Positions 1-8,123 of a stretch of 18,916 bases of DNA are shown here, piece after piece (within the stretch, counting starts at the first letter, position 1; every line of letters starts with the position of its first letter). Both the position numbers and the translations under genes were made by a program. Under the pieces are notes generated by a model. That model was not told the origin of the DNA and made no database searches. It worked only from the letters and a program-made list of their open reading frames with translations. Origin of the DNA: Desulfuromonadales bacterium C00003068 (GTDB lineage Bacteria; Desulfobacterota; Desulfuromonadia; Desulfuromonadales; Desulfuromonadaceae); the NCBI GenBank assembly GCA_001751155.1, contig MAXR01000155.1, positions 5,965 through 24,880 of the forward strand, in the 5' to 3' direction.

Positions 1-552
1 GGACTTGGTGGCGGGTCATCTGATGCTGCGACAACAATAATGGCCTTAAACCAATTGTTGGAGTTAGATCTCGCCCCAGAAATTCTACATAAGGAAGCTT
101 TAGCGTTGGGGGCTGATGTACCATTTTTCTTATATCAACCCGTTGCTTGGGCTTGTGGCATCGGTGACAAACTGTCGCCTGTGGAGATTGTGCTACCATT
201 TTGGATTGTTCTTGTTAATCCTGGCGTTGGCGTATCAACAGCTCAAGTATATCGTGCGTTAGCCCCAGTAGATTATTCAAATTGTTTAATGCCGAAAATA
301 ATCACAACGCAAGATGGGCTCGTTTCATTGCTCCATAATGACCTTGAGCGTGTTGCAATGAATTTATGTGCTGAGATTGGAACGCTAAAAAGCTCTTTTG
401 TTGAATTAAATGCCGATGGCGTTTTGATGTCTGGAAGTGGTGCAACGGTATTTGGTGTGTTTTTTAGTTATGATCAAGCACAGACGGCGGCCAAGAAGTT
501 TGTTGATGAATATGGCTATTGGTCACAGGTCGTTTCACCAATTACTTCGTGA
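1..552 (+). CDS. ispE: 4-diphosphocytidyl-2-C-methyl-D-erythritol kinase (3' part)
   Basis: Cytosolic GHMP-family kinase of the MEP isoprenoid pathway; it phosphorylates the 2-hydroxyl of CDP-methylerythritol using ATP. The frame is open from base 1, and the first residues are the GHMP ATP-binding glycine loop GLGGGSSDAA, so the gene is cut by the window edge and not truncated in the genome. That loop normally lies about 90-100 residues into the protein, so roughly the first third is missing. Near the C-terminus MSGSGATVFG is the second conserved GHMP motif, which helps form the active site. The gene ends at TGA and is followed by about 130 non-coding bases before the tRNA-Gln gene. In Geobacter-like genomes ispE also lies just before tRNA-Gln and prs, which supports the call. 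An internal ATG at base 40 is not the real start. Confidence 0.95.
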   Translation, partial: GLGGGSSDAATTIMALNQLLELDLAPEILHKEALALGADVPFFLYQPVAWACGIGDKLSPVEIVLPFWIVLVNPGVGVSTAQVYRALAPVDYSNCLMPKIITTQDGLVSLLHNDLERVAMNLCAEIGTLKSSFVELNADGVLMSGSGATVFGVFFSYDQAQTAAKKFVDEYGYWSQVVSPITS

Positions 553-579
553 TAAATTGCAGTAAAGATAATTTTTCTA

Positions 580-609
580 TTTACATCTGTTCAATCTTTG
601 TTGTATAAC
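580..609 (+). promoter_or_regulatory. Candidate sigma-70 promoter for tRNA-Gln
   Basis: TTTACA (580-585) and TATAAC (604-609) are separated by 18 bases; each differs from consensus at one position. Transcription would begin near 616, about 70 bases before the tRNA. Pattern match only; the region between ispE and the tRNA shows no better candidate. Confidence 0.4.
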
Positions 610-684
610 GCCTCCACGAATTGAGCAGATAAAAAACACCTTCAACGCGAAGTGTGATCTCACAATTTAGAAATAGAATTATGA

Positions 685-759
685 TGGGGCGTGGCCAAGT
701 GGTAAGGCACCGGATTTTGATTCCGGCATTCCCAGGTTCGAACCCTGGCGCCCCAGCCA
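685..759 (+). tRNA. tRNA-Gln (anticodon UUG)
   Basis: Complete cloverleaf. The acceptor stem TGGGGCG (685-691) pairs with CGCCCCA (749-755), followed by discriminator G and an encoded CCA (757-759). The anticodon stem CCGGA/TCCGG encloses the loop TTTTGAT, giving anticodon TTG (717-719), which reads CAA/CAG. The T-arm has the standard GGTTCGAACC core. The first pair is U-A, the weak pair typical of bacterial tRNA-Gln. The gene stands alone between ispE and prs and is followed directly by a hairpin terminator. Confidence 0.98.
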
Positions 760-764
760 CTTTT

Positions 765-826
765 AAAAAAACCTCTTATGATGACAGTTTGATCGGAACT
801 CGGTCATGCGTCGAGAGGTTTTTTTT
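765..826 (+). terminator. Rho-independent terminator after tRNA-Gln
   Basis: The A-tract plus CCTCT (765-776) pairs with AGAGG plus a T-tract (814-825). An inner stem, ATGAC (781-785) with GTCAT (803-807), closes the apical part. The T-run follows the stem directly. Because the A-tract mirrors the T-tract, it could also act on the opposite strand. It separates the tRNA transcript from prs, so prs probably uses its own promoter or read-through. Confidence 0.75.
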
Positions 827-889
827 GTTTGTGTTGTCCTCTTTAGGGCAGCATCTTTAAATTACTAGTTTGACACCTCAGGATGTACC

Positions 890-1828
890 GTGAATAAAAT
901 CAAGATTTTTGCAGGAAATTCAAATCCTCTCTTGGCTCGGGACATTTGTGAGCACCTCTCAGTGCCACTTGGAAGCGCCAACGTTAAGAACTTTTCTGAC
1001 GGCGAGATCATGGTAGAAATCGGAGAAAATGTCCGAGGCTGTGATGTCTATATCGTCCAATCAACCAGTGCCCCAACAAATAATCATTTGATGGAATTAT
1101 TGATCATGACCGATGCGCTGAAGCGGGCATCAGCAGCGAGTATTACTGCTGTTGTACCCTACTTTGGTTATGCGCGCCAAGATCGTAAGGTCGCTCCACG
1201 TACACCGATTACGGGTAAGTTAGTTGCTGACTTGATTGCACGGGCTGGTGTTGATCGTTTGTTGACAATGGATCTTCATGCTGGGCAAATTCAGGGTTTT
1301 TTCGATATTCCTGTTGATCACCTCTATGCTGCTCCTGTGTTGCTTGACGATGTACAGTCGAAATTTTGTGACCGAGTCGTTATTGTGTCACCTGATGCAG
1401 GGGGAACAGAACGAGCTCGTGCATTTGCTAAGCGTCTTGATGCTGGTTTAGCCATTATTGATAAGCGTCGCAGTGGGCCTAATGTGTCCGAGGTGATGCA
1501 TATCATCGGCGATGTTAAGGATCAGATTTGTATTATTGTTGATGATATGATTGATACCGCTGGTACGTTATGTCAGGCGGCAAAGGCACTGCAAGGGCAG
1601 GGTGCAAAGCAAGTGTTTGCCTATGCAACTCATGCCGTATTGTCAGGCCCTGCTATGGATCGAATCTCAGAGAGTTGCCTTGAAGAGGTTGTTGTCTCTG
1701 ATTCAATTGTCTGTTCGGATAAAGTAGCTCAATGTGATAAGCTTCGTCCTTTGCCAGTTTCACAACTTTTGGCAGAGGCTATCCGCCGTATTCATGCGGA
1801 TGAATCAGTTAGTTCCTTGTTTGTATAA
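890..1828 (+). CDS. prs: Ribose-phosphate pyrophosphokinase (PRPP synthase)
   Basis: Makes 5-phosphoribosyl-1-pyrophosphate from ribose 5-phosphate and ATP, the precursor of purines, pyrimidines, NAD, His and Trp. At 312 residues it has the usual class I length. Visible hallmarks are the catalytic flexible loop YARQDRK (94-100), [20 protein letters not shown] with the metal-binding His130, [14 protein letters not shown] (164-177), and the PRPP-binding loop [10 protein letters not shown] (218-227). The start is a GTG, with an AGGA element about 6 bases upstream; the N-terminus [16 protein letters not shown] fits the family, so no other start is needed. The gene lies between the tRNA-Gln terminator and rplY. 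The order prs-rplY-pth is common in bacteria and ties nucleotide supply to translation genes. Confidence 0.97.
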   Translation: MNKIKIFAGNSNPLLARDICEHLSVPLGSANVKNFSDGEIMVEIGENVRGCDVYIVQSTSAPTNNHLMELLIMTDALKRASAASITAVVPYFGYARQDRKVAPRTPITGKLVADLIARAGVDRLLTMDLHAGQIQGFFDIPVDHLYAAPVLLDDVQSKFCDRVVIVSPDAGGTERARAFAKRLDAGLAIIDKRRSGPNVSEVMHIIGDVKDQICIIVDDMIDTAGTLCQAAKALQGQGAKQVFAYATHAVLSGPAMDRISESCLEEVVVSDSIVCSDKVAQCDKLRPLPVSQLLAEAIRRIHADESVSSLFV

Positions 1829-1888
1829 TTAAATCAAAGCATACTGTGCCGTTGAGCCAGTACGCTGTTATATCTGGAGGTAGTAATC

Positions 1889-2503
1889 ATGGCACAAGCG
1901 GATTTAAATGTTGTACTGCGTGAGCGCGTTGGCAAGGGCGGAGCACGTAGTGCTCGTCGTGCTGGTCTTGTTCCTGGCGTAGTTTATGGTCCTAAAATCA
2001 CCCCTTGCACTGTTAATGTTGAGCCAAAAGCATTGGCTACAGCAATTGGCGGCGCCGCAGGGTGGAACACCATGCTGACACTTAAGGGCGAGGGTTCTTT
2101 TAATGGTTTGTTTGCCATTGTTAAAGATATGCAGGTTGATTCTATCACCCGCGTACCAACCCATGTTGACTTTCAAGCGATTGATGCGACCGCAGCAGCT
2201 TCATTTATGGTTCCTGTAAATGCGGTTGGACAATGTATTGGTGTAAAAGAGGGTGGCAGTCTTCAATTGATCCGTAAAGAGCTAGAAGTGTTCTGTTTGC
2301 CAACATCAATTCCTGCAGCGATCGATATCGCTGTTGATTCGTTAGGAATTGGCGATGTTGTTCATATCAATGATGTTGTTGTTCCCGAGGGTGTTGAACT
2401 TCCTCACGATGTCAACTTTACCGTTATCACCGTTATTGGTTATAAGGGCGGCGATGATGATGTTGAAGAAAGTGACGATGAGGTCGTAGCGGAAGAAGCC
2501 TAG
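1889..2503 (+). CDS. rplY: 50S ribosomal protein L25, long Ctc form
   Basis: Binds 5S rRNA in the large ribosomal subunit. At 204 residues it is the two-domain Ctc/TL5 type and not the short E. coli L25 (about 94 residues). Roughly residues 1-95 are the L25 beta-barrel (N-terminal LRERVGKGGARSARRAGLVPGVVYG) and 96-185 the C-terminal TL5-like domain. The last 19 residues are an acidic tail rich in Asp, Glu and Val. The ATG is preceded by TGGAGG at 1875-1880. The 60-base gap after prs contains a 9-bp imperfect hairpin (1838-1866) without a T-run. The stop codon is 2 bases before pth, so the two are probably translated from one message. Ctc proteins are linked to stress responses in other bacteria; nothing here shows such regulation directly. 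Confidence 0.96.
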   Translation: MAQADLNVVLRERVGKGGARSARRAGLVPGVVYGPKITPCTVNVEPKALATAIGGAAGWNTMLTLKGEGSFNGLFAIVKDMQVDSITRVPTHVDFQAIDATAAASFMVPVNAVGQCIGVKEGGSLQLIRKELEVFCLPTSIPAAIDIAVDSLGIGDVVHINDVVVPEGVELPHDVNFTVITVIGYKGGDDDVEESDDEVVAEEA

Positions 2504-2505
2504 TT

Positions 2506-3084
2506 TTGTTTTTAATTGCAGGGCTTGGTAATCCCGGTGAGAAATACGCGTCGACACGACATAATGTCGGGTTTATGGTTGTCGATCTTCTTGCCGCTCG
2601 TCACAGTATTTCATTAAAGAAAAAGGGCCATCAATCTTTTTATGGGGTTGGTCGTTGTTGTGGTAAAAGTGCTGTACTGCTTAAACCGCAAACCTTTATG
2701 AATTTAAGTGGTGCTAGTGTCGCATCTGCGAGTAAGTCCCTCGATATTGCATCGGGGGACTTAGTCGTGATACACGATGAAATAGATCTTCCGTTTGGCG
2801 CTGTTCGGGTCAAGGTTGGCGGTGGACATGGTGGACATAACGGTCTGCGTAATATTCATCAGTCTCTTGGTGATAATTCCTACATTCGTGTTCGTATGGG
2901 TGTGGGGCGACCACCCGAGGGTGGTGATGTCGCTAATTATGTCCTTAAGTCGTTTTCTGGAAGTGAAAAAAAAGATCTTGATGATGTGCTCTTGTATGCA
3001 GCCGAGGTGGTTGAAGCTTTACTGACACATGGTGACCAATATGCCATGTGTGAATACAATGGGCGCAATATTTTAAATCCGTAA
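2506..3084 (+). CDS. pth: Peptidyl-tRNA hydrolase
   Basis: Cytosolic esterase that frees tRNA from prematurely released peptidyl-tRNA. At 192 residues it has the usual length. The N-terminal FLIAGLGNPG, the segment TRHNVGF with catalytic His19, the core KPQTFMNLSG, and HDEIDLPFG followed by the glycine/His-rich GGGHGGHNGLRNI are all family hallmarks. The start is a TTG only 2 bases after the rplY stop; no ATG exists early enough to keep the conserved N-terminus, and a GGAAG element in the end of rplY sits 10 bases upstream. This suggests translational coupling to rplY. The downstream gene hppA begins 27 bases later, so a shared transcript is possible. Confidence 0.96.
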   Translation: MFLIAGLGNPGEKYASTRHNVGFMVVDLLAARHSISLKKKGHQSFYGVGRCCGKSAVLLKPQTFMNLSGASVASASKSLDIASGDLVVIHDEIDLPFGAVRVKVGGGHGGHNGLRNIHQSLGDNSYIRVRMGVGRPPEGGDVANYVLKSFSGSEKKDLDDVLLYAAEVVEALLTHGDQYAMCEYNGRNILNP

Positions 3085-3111
3085 AGTATTAATTCAAAGA
3101 GGAGATTGGCA

Positions 3112-5121
3112 ATGGCGTATTTTGCCGTAATTCTAGGGATAGTTGGCTTTGCAGCAGCTGTTATGTTGTATAACAAAGTTAAGCAAGAGCCTGTAGGTAA
3201 TGAGGTCATGGCAGATATTGCGGATTCTATCCACGATGGTGCGATGGCTTTTTTGCGTCGTGAGTACCGTGTTCTTGCTATTTTTGTTGCGGGTGTTTTT
3301 CTGCTGATTCTTGCCGGCATGGGTGTTCAGACTGCGATGGCTTTCCTTGCTGGTGCCGCATGCTCAATGACCTGTGGCTTTATCGGTATGAAGGCTGCAA
3401 CGCGTGCTAACGTTCGTACAACTGAAGCAGCACGTCTTCACGGTCAAGCAAGAGCTCTTGAGGTATCCTATAACGGTGGTGCTGTAATGGGGCTGTCTGT
3501 TGCATCACTCGGCTTGGTTGGTGTTGGCGCAATGTACATCTTCTTTGGTGGTGATCCTGAAACGTCTCGTTACATCAATGGCTTCGCTATGGGTGCTTCA
3601 TCCATCGCTCTGTTTGCACGTGTTGGTGGTGGTATTTATACTAAAGCCGCTGACGTTGGTGCTGACCTTGTTGGTAAGCTTGAAGCAGGTATTCCTGAAG
3701 ATGATCCACGTAACCCTGGTGTTATCGCCGATAACGTTGGTGACTGCGTTGGTGATACCGCTGGTATGGGTGCTGATATTTTTGAGTCCTATGTTGGTTC
3801 AATTATCGCGACCATCGCCATTGCTGCGGCTGCTAGCCCAGCATTACTAGCACAACTTGGTAGCGGTGAGGGTGTTCAGTCTGCCGCTATGTTACTTCCA
3901 CTGGTTCTTGCAACCTTTGGTCTGCTGTTCTCCGCTGCAGGGATCTACTCCATGAAGCGTTTTCAGGACAAGGATCCTGCTGATGCACTGCGTTTGACGA
4001 CGTTTGTTGCTGCGGGTGGCTTCTTGGCTGCATCACTCTTCATTATCCTGATTATGGGCCTTAGCTTTGGTGTCTTCCTTGCGTTGGTTGGCGGTTCACT
4101 CGCTGGTATCGCAATTGGTTTGATCACTGAGTACTATACTGCTGAAGCTCCAGTTCGTCGTATTGCTGAAGCAAGTAAGACAGGTCCTGCAACAAACATT
4201 ATTGCTGGTTTGGCTGTTGGTCTTGAGAGTACCGCAGCTCCAGTTCTGATTATCTGCGCTGGTATTATGACTGCTAACTACTTTGCAGGTCTCTATGGTA
4301 TCGGTATTGCTGCTGTTGGTATGCTCGCTACCGTTGGTGTTACTATGACGGTTGATGCATACGGTCCAATCGCCGATAACGCTGGTGGTATTTCTGAGAT
4401 GGCAGGTCTTGGACCTGATGTTCGTGAAATCACCGATGGTCTTGATGCAATCGGTAATACAACTGCCGCTGTTGGTAAGGGCTTTGCTATTGGCTCTGCT
4501 GCATTAACAGCATTAGCTCTATTCTCTGCCTATGCAACAACAGTTGGCCTTGAAATTATTAACTTAGTCGAGCCGCGCGTTGTTGTTGGTTTATTCATTG
4601 GTGGCGCACTACCATTCTTCATGGGTGCTCTAACCATGACCAGTGTTGGTCGTGCTGCAGGATTAATGGTCGAAGAAATTCGTCGTCAATTCCGTGAGAT
4701 TCCAGGCCTCCTTGAAGGCAAAGAGGGTGTTAAGCCTGAGTCCGGAAAGTGTATCGATATCGCTGCACAGGCTGCATTGAAAGAGATGGTTCTTCCCGGT
4801 GTTATAGCTGTCGTTGCACCTGTTCTGATTGGTTTCATTCTTGGCAAAGAAGCTCTGGGTGGTATGCTTGCTGGTGCGACTCTTTCTGGTGTTCTTCTTG
4901 CCCTTATGATGTCAAACGGTGGTGGCGCATGGGATAATGCAAAGAAGTTTATCGAAACAGGTAAGATTGAAGGTGAGTCTAAGGGTGGTGAAGCTCACCA
5001 TGCTGCTGTTATCGGCGACACCGTTGGCGACCCATTCAAAGATACTTCTGGTCCTGCGATGAACATCCTTATCAAGTTGATGAGTGTTGTTTCTTTGGTT
5101 ATTGCACCATTATTAGCCTAG
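3112..5121 (+). CDS. hppA: Membrane-bound pyrophosphatase, K+-dependent type
   Basis: Integral membrane pump that couples pyrophosphate hydrolysis to H+ and/or Na+ export (669 residues, about 16 membrane helices expected). The active-site blocks are clear: [11 protein letters not shown] and [16 protein letters not shown] with the Mg-PPi aspartates, [18 protein letters not shown], and [17 protein letters not shown] near the C-terminus. Residues 448-457 read [10 protein letters not shown]; the Ala at 452 and Gly at 455 are the pattern of K+-dependent enzymes, where K+-independent ones carry Lys and Thr. Glu225 in [10 protein letters not shown] lies at the gate position used by Na+ pumps and some H+ pumps, so the ion cannot be settled by eye. 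I chose ATG 3112, 7 bases after AAAGAGGAG, over the in-frame TTG at 3106. Codon use looks like that of a highly expressed gene. A strong hairpin follows the stop. Confidence 0.96.
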   Translation: MAYFAVILGIVGFAAAVMLYNKVKQEPVGNEVMADIADSIHDGAMAFLRREYRVLAIFVAGVFLLILAGMGVQTAMAFLAGAACSMTCGFIGMKAATRANVRTTEAARLHGQARALEVSYNGGAVMGLSVASLGLVGVGAMYIFFGGDPETSRYINGFAMGASSIALFARVGGGIYTKAADVGADLVGKLEAGIPEDDPRNPGVIADNVGDCVGDTAGMGADIFESYVGSIIATIAIAAAASPALLAQLGSGEGVQSAAMLLPLVLATFGLLFSAAGIYSMKRFQDKDPADALRLTTFVAAGGFLAASLFIILIMGLSFGVFLALVGGSLAGIAIGLITEYYTAEAPVRRIAEASKTGPATNIIAGLAVGLESTAAPVLIICAGIMTANYFAGLYGIGIAAVGMLATVGVTMTVDAYGPIADNAGGISEMAGLGPDVREITDGLDAIGNTTAAVGKGFAIGSAALTALALFSAYATTVGLEIINLVEPRVVVGLFIGGALPFFMGALTMTSVGRAAGLMVEEIRRQFREIPGLLEGKEGVKPESGKCIDIAAQAALKEMVLPGVIAVVAPVLIGFILGKEALGGMLAGATLSGVLLALMMSNGGGAWDNAKKFIETGKIEGESKGGEAHHAAVIGDTVGDPFKDTSGPAMNILIKLMSVVSLVIAPLLA

Positions 5122-5143
5122 AACCGAATAGGTAAAATGATTG

Positions 5144-5180
5144 ACGATAGCCGAGACACTAAGTCTCGGCTATCGTTGTT
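5144..5180 (+). terminator. Hairpin terminator between hppA and ychF
   Basis: A perfect 14-bp stem, ACGATAGCCGAGAC (5144-5157) with its complement (5163-5176), closes a 5-base loop. It is followed by TGTT, a weak T-tract. It ends 5 bases before the ychF Shine-Dalgarno, so it may work as a partial terminator or attenuator. Confidence 0.65.
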
Positions 5181-5191
5181 TGGAGAACGTT

Positions 5192-6286
5192 ATGGGATTT
5201 AAGTGCGGTATCGTTGGGTTGCCCAATGTTGGTAAATCAACTATTTTTAATGCAATCACTTCTGCTGGTGCAGAAGCAGCAAACTACCCCTTTTGCACTA
5301 TCGAGCCAAATGTCGGTATTGTTGCTGTGCCTGATCGTCGTCTTGATGCCCTTGCCGAGATCGTTAAACCGCAACGTGTCTTGCCAACATCAATGGAATT
5401 TGTTGATATCGCAGGTCTTGTCAAAGGTGCCAGTCGCGGTGAAGGTCTTGGTAATCAATTTTTAGGTCATATTCGTCAAGTCGATGCGATTGCAAATGTT
5501 GTTCGCTGTTTTGAAGATGACAATGTTGTTCATGTTGATGGCACAGTTGATCCCCTTAGAGATATTGATGTGATCCAGACGGAACTAAATCTTGCTGATT
5601 TAGACTCGGTTGAAAAGCGTCATCTTAAAGTGCAGAAACTTGCAAGAAGTGGTGATAAAGTAGCTCAAGTTGAACAAAAGGTTCTTGAAACCTTAGACAG
5701 CTGTTTGAATGACGGTCGTCCTGCACGGATGGCTCAATTAACTGCTGACGAAGTTGATTTAATCAAAGATATGCATCTCATCACGATAAAACCCGTGTTG
5801 TTTGTCGCAAACGTGTCTGAGGATGATTTAGCTGGTGAGCATCCACATGTTGACAAGGTGCGAGAGTATGCTGCAGCTCAAGGGGCTGAGTTTGTCACTA
5901 TTTGCGGTAAAATTGAATCTGAAATTGCAGAACTTGAGGCCGATGAAAAGATCGAATTCCTTGCAGAACTTGGTCTTGAAGAGCCCGGGTTAGACAAGAT
6001 GATTCACGCTGGGTATAAACTTTTAGGACTTAACACATATTTTACAGCTGGCGTAAAAGAGGTTCGTGCTTGGACTGTTTCTAATGATGCCTTAGCCCCC
6101 CAAGCTGCCGGTGTTATTCATACCGATTTTGAAAAAGGCTTTATTCGTGCAGAAGTGATTGGTTACGAAGATTTTATCTCTTCTGGCGGTGAGGCTGGAG
6201 CTAAAGAAAAAGGCCTTTTGCGTGTTGAAGGCAAAGAGTACCCAGTGAAAGATGGAGATGTAATGCATTTCCGTTTCAATGTTTAG
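5192..6286 (+). CDS. ychF: Ribosome-associated ATPase/GTPase YchF (Obg/OLA1 family)
   Basis: P-loop NTPase of the OLA1/YchF subfamily, which prefers ATP in other species, binds ribosomes and is linked to oxidative-stress control. At 364 residues it matches the usual length. The N-terminus [17 protein letters not shown] contains the Walker A motif (9-16), with switch and G3 elements in [12 protein letters not shown] and the ring-shaped TGS-like domain at the C-terminus (LNTYFTAG... through [18 protein letters not shown]). I set the start at ATG 5192 because it gives the family N-terminus and has TTGGAG 6 bases upstream. A longer in-frame extension to 5141 would run through the terminator hairpin and is rejected. 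In many bacteria ychF sits next to pth; here hppA lies between them. Confidence 0.96.
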   Translation: MGFKCGIVGLPNVGKSTIFNAITSAGAEAANYPFCTIEPNVGIVAVPDRRLDALAEIVKPQRVLPTSMEFVDIAGLVKGASRGEGLGNQFLGHIRQVDAIANVVRCFEDDNVVHVDGTVDPLRDIDVIQTELNLADLDSVEKRHLKVQKLARSGDKVAQVEQKVLETLDSCLNDGRPARMAQLTADEVDLIKDMHLITIKPVLFVANVSEDDLAGEHPHVDKVREYAAAQGAEFVTICGKIESEIAELEADEKIEFLAELGLEEPGLDKMIHAGYKLLGLNTYFTAGVKEVRAWTVSNDALAPQAAGVIHTDFEKGFIRAEVIGYEDFISSGGEAGAKEKGLLRVEGKEYPVKDGDVMHFRFNV

Positions 6287-6396
6287 CAGTTAGAAATGCT
6301 TTAGTTAATGCAATGGGTTCCGTTTTCAATAGACAACGGTGAATGCTTGTGTTAATTGTCTCAATTCTGCAAGTCGGGCACTTATGGTAAGTGTCC

Positions 6397-6423
6397 GCTC
6401 CTTGCTCCGGGGGAGACCGGGGC
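6397..6423 (+). promoter_or_regulatory. Candidate S6:S18 ribosomal-protein leader element
   Basis: Outer stem GCTCC (6397-6401) pairs with GGGGC (6419-6423). Inner stem CTCC (6405-6408) pairs with GGAG (6412-6415) around a GGG loop. The 3' side of the internal loop reads ACC and is followed by G, so the trinucleotide CCG (6417-6419) lies at the bulge. This is the arrangement described for the rpsF leader bound by the S6:S18 complex, which mimics its 16S rRNA site. It sits 10 bases before the rpsF Shine-Dalgarno and fits feedback control of rpsF-rpsR. A second hairpin, GGGCACTTA with TAAGTGTCC (6376-6396), lies directly upstream. Confidence 0.6.
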
Positions 6424-6447
6424 TAATATCCATGAGGAGGTTTACGC

Positions 6448-6849
6448 ATGCGTACCTACGAAACAATTTTTATTGTAAATCCTCAGCTTGCTGGTGATGA
6501 ATACACCGCAGTGGTAGACAAGTTCAAAGGTGTCTTAACTGATCAACAAGCTGAAATTCTTAAGGTAGACGAGTGGGGCACTAAGCGCCTTGCTTATACT
6601 GTTAAGAAAAATGACCAAGGCATTTATGTTCTTGTTGTATTCAATGCTGGGAATAGCGTTGTTAAAGAATTTGAGCGTCGTATGCGCCTTGATGAATCAA
6701 TCATCAAGTTTCAAACCTTACTTCTTGAAGGTGGTTTTGAAGTGCCTGTAGAAGTTGAAGTTCCCGTAGAGGTTGAAGCTGCTGCAGGAGTTGAAGGTGA
6801 TGCTGCTGTTGAGGCACCAGCTGTTGTTGAAGCACCAGCTGCAGAGTAA
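6448..6849 (+). CDS. rpsF: 30S ribosomal protein S6
   Basis: Binds the central domain of 16S rRNA as a heterodimer with S18, encoded next. The S6 fold covers residues 1-97: MRTYETIFIVNPQL at the start, the segment WGTKRLAYTVKKNDQGIYVLV, and RRMRLDESIIKFQTLLLE. Residues 98-133 are a low-complexity Val/Glu/Ala/Pro tail built from repeated VPVEVE and VEAP units. S6 proteins often carry variable acidic tails (E. coli adds poly-Glu), so the tail is probably real and exposed. The ATG lies 7 bases after GAGGAGG (6434-6440). It heads the rpsF-rpsR-DUF2232-rplI cluster and is preceded by a structured leader of about 160 bases. Confidence 0.97.
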   Translation: MRTYETIFIVNPQLAGDEYTAVVDKFKGVLTDQQAEILKVDEWGTKRLAYTVKKNDQGIYVLVVFNAGNSVVKEFERRMRLDESIIKFQTLLLEGGFEVPVEVEVPVEVEAAAGVEGDAAVEAPAVVEAPAAE

Positions 6850-6882
6850 TTCGTAAAGAAACGATCTGGAAGGATTTTTGAT

Positions 6883-7140
6883 ATGGCTTTCGTAAAAAAA
6901 AGTACCCCTGGTCGCCGTTTTGGCCGTCGTAAAGGCTGCCGTTTCTGCGCCGACAATACAATTAAAATTGATTACAAAGAGGTTCGTACTCTTCGTTACT
7001 TTGTTTCCGAGCGTGGTAAGATTGTTCCTCGTCGGATCTCTGGTAACTGTGCAACTCATCAACGTAAGGTTACTGAAGCAATTAAGCGTGCGCGTAATAT
7101 CGCATTGTTGTCATTTACTTCAAATCGGACGGTTGATTAA
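6883..7140 (+). CDS. rpsR: 30S ribosomal protein S18
   Basis: Partner of S6 on the central domain of the small subunit. The 85 residues are a full-length S18: a basic N-terminus ([16 protein letters not shown]), the core [35 protein letters not shown], and a C-terminal helix [13 protein letters not shown]. It carries the CRFC pair and a later Cys, as in cysteine-containing S18 forms. The ATG is preceded by GGAAGGA at 6868-6874. The stop TAA directly abuts the TTG start of the DUF2232 gene, which suggests coupled translation. Confidence 0.98.
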   Translation: MAFVKKSTPGRRFGRRKGCRFCADNTIKIDYKEVRTLRYFVSERGKIVPRRISGNCATHQRKVTEAIKRARNIALLSFTSNRTVD

Positions 7141-8103
7141 TTGGCAATTAACTTTGCTGTGCAAGAAAAACCGAGCTTTTCGACTACACTGCTGATGGTT
7201 GCCGTCAGTTCAATCGTAACATGTGGTTTGCTGATGTTTTCACAAGCATTGGGGCCGCTTGCAGTAGTTTTGAATTTGGCTTTATCTTTACCTATTGCCT
7301 ATGTTGGTATGAGGTCAGGATTTGTCGCTGCACTTAGTTCGTTACTGATTGTGTTTGTTGTCGATGTTCAATTGTCGAGCATGCATCATGGACTGTTTTA
7401 TGTGTTGCAATTTGGTAGTGCCTCAGTCGTTTTACCTAAATTGTTGAGATTAGGTGTCGGGTGGTTTAGATCGATTGGTGTTTGTTTGCTTTTAACAAGC
7501 ACAATTGTTTTTGTATTTGGCTGGGGCTATGCGTCTCGGATGGATACAACGGTACCATCGCTTGTTGCATCATATATTTCAAATGAAGTGGATGGTGCAC
7601 GCCAGATTTATCAGGACGCTGGACTAGCTCCGGAACAACTAGAGGAGCTGTTGACGGTTTTAGCTACAACGGCGAGTTTTTTTCAACAAGCTTATGTTGG
7701 CTTGGCGATGATCTCTTTTGCTGTTGTATTGGTTGTGACGTTATTACTTCTTAGTGTTGTTGCTCGTGGGCGATATGTAATTTCTGGTGGGTTGTTTCAT
7801 GACCTTCGTCTGCCAGAATGGTTGATTTGGTTTTTAATTGTTTCTGGCTTTAGTTTGTTGATAGACCATTCTGTGATTCAACAAATTGCTTTAAACGTAT
7901 TGACCTTACTATTGCCCCTGTATTTCTTGCAAGGTATTGCCATAATGACTTTCTTTTTTAGAAAGAAAGCATTTTCGACTTTGTCGCGAGTATTTGGTTA
8001 TGTGCTAATACTTGTGATTAATCCCTTGCCCTTATTGGTGACGGCCATAGGGGTGTTTGATATGTGGTTTGATTTTCGTAAGCCACGTGCAAAAACTACG
8101 TAG
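7141..8103 (+). CDS. DUF2232 multi-spanning membrane protein
   Basis: Predicted inner-membrane protein of 320 residues with about eight hydrophobic segments: near 15-40, 42-60, 60-80, 108-130, a loop, then 180-205, 220-240, 245-270 and 285-305. A charged loop (about 140-175) lies between the fourth and fifth segments. I recognise it as the DUF2232 (YybS-like) family from its position between rpsR and rplI, where Geobacter relatives and Firmicutes carry such a gene, and from its membrane pattern; no catalytic motif is visible. Its function is unknown; a small-molecule carrier role has been proposed for related folds. The TTG start immediately follows the rpsR stop, with GGACGG about 8 bases upstream. 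Its lower-quality codon use compared with the ribosomal genes around it fits lower expression. Confidence 0.8.
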   Translation: MAINFAVQEKPSFSTTLLMVAVSSIVTCGLLMFSQALGPLAVVLNLALSLPIAYVGMRSGFVAALSSLLIVFVVDVQLSSMHHGLFYVLQFGSASVVLPKLLRLGVGWFRSIGVCLLLTSTIVFVFGWGYASRMDTTVPSLVASYISNEVDGARQIYQDAGLAPEQLEELLTVLATTASFFQQAYVGLAMISFAVVLVVTLLLLSVVARGRYVISGGLFHDLRLPEWLIWFLIVSGFSLLIDHSVIQQIALNVLTLLLPLYFLQGIAIMTFFFRKKAFSTLSRVFGYVLILVINPLPLLVTAIGVFDMWFDFRKPRAKTT

Positions 8104-8123
8104 ATCCTTTGTGGAGGCGAACA

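Noticed and set aside
654..860. 68-codon open frame overlapping the tRNA-Gln gene
   Set aside because: It reads through the tRNA and terminator, has no ribosome binding site and resembles nothing; a by-product of the tRNA sequence.
5141..5191. N-terminal extension of ychF starting at 5141
   Set aside because: It would translate the terminator hairpin, and the family N-terminus [16 protein letters not shown] begins at 5192 with a proper Shine-Dalgarno.
6320..6339. CCGTT/AACGG hairpin after ychF as a terminator
   Set aside because: Five pairs with a 10-base loop and no T-run; AGACAA (6331-6336) can also pair with TTGTCT (6356-6361), so the fold is ambiguous.
6704..7062. Several antisense open frames across the end of rpsF and into rpsR, rich in Gln/Leu, Ala/Ser/Thr or Asn/Phe
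   Set aside because: They are low-complexity reflections of the repetitive Val/Glu/Ala tail of S6 on the other strand; no start signals.
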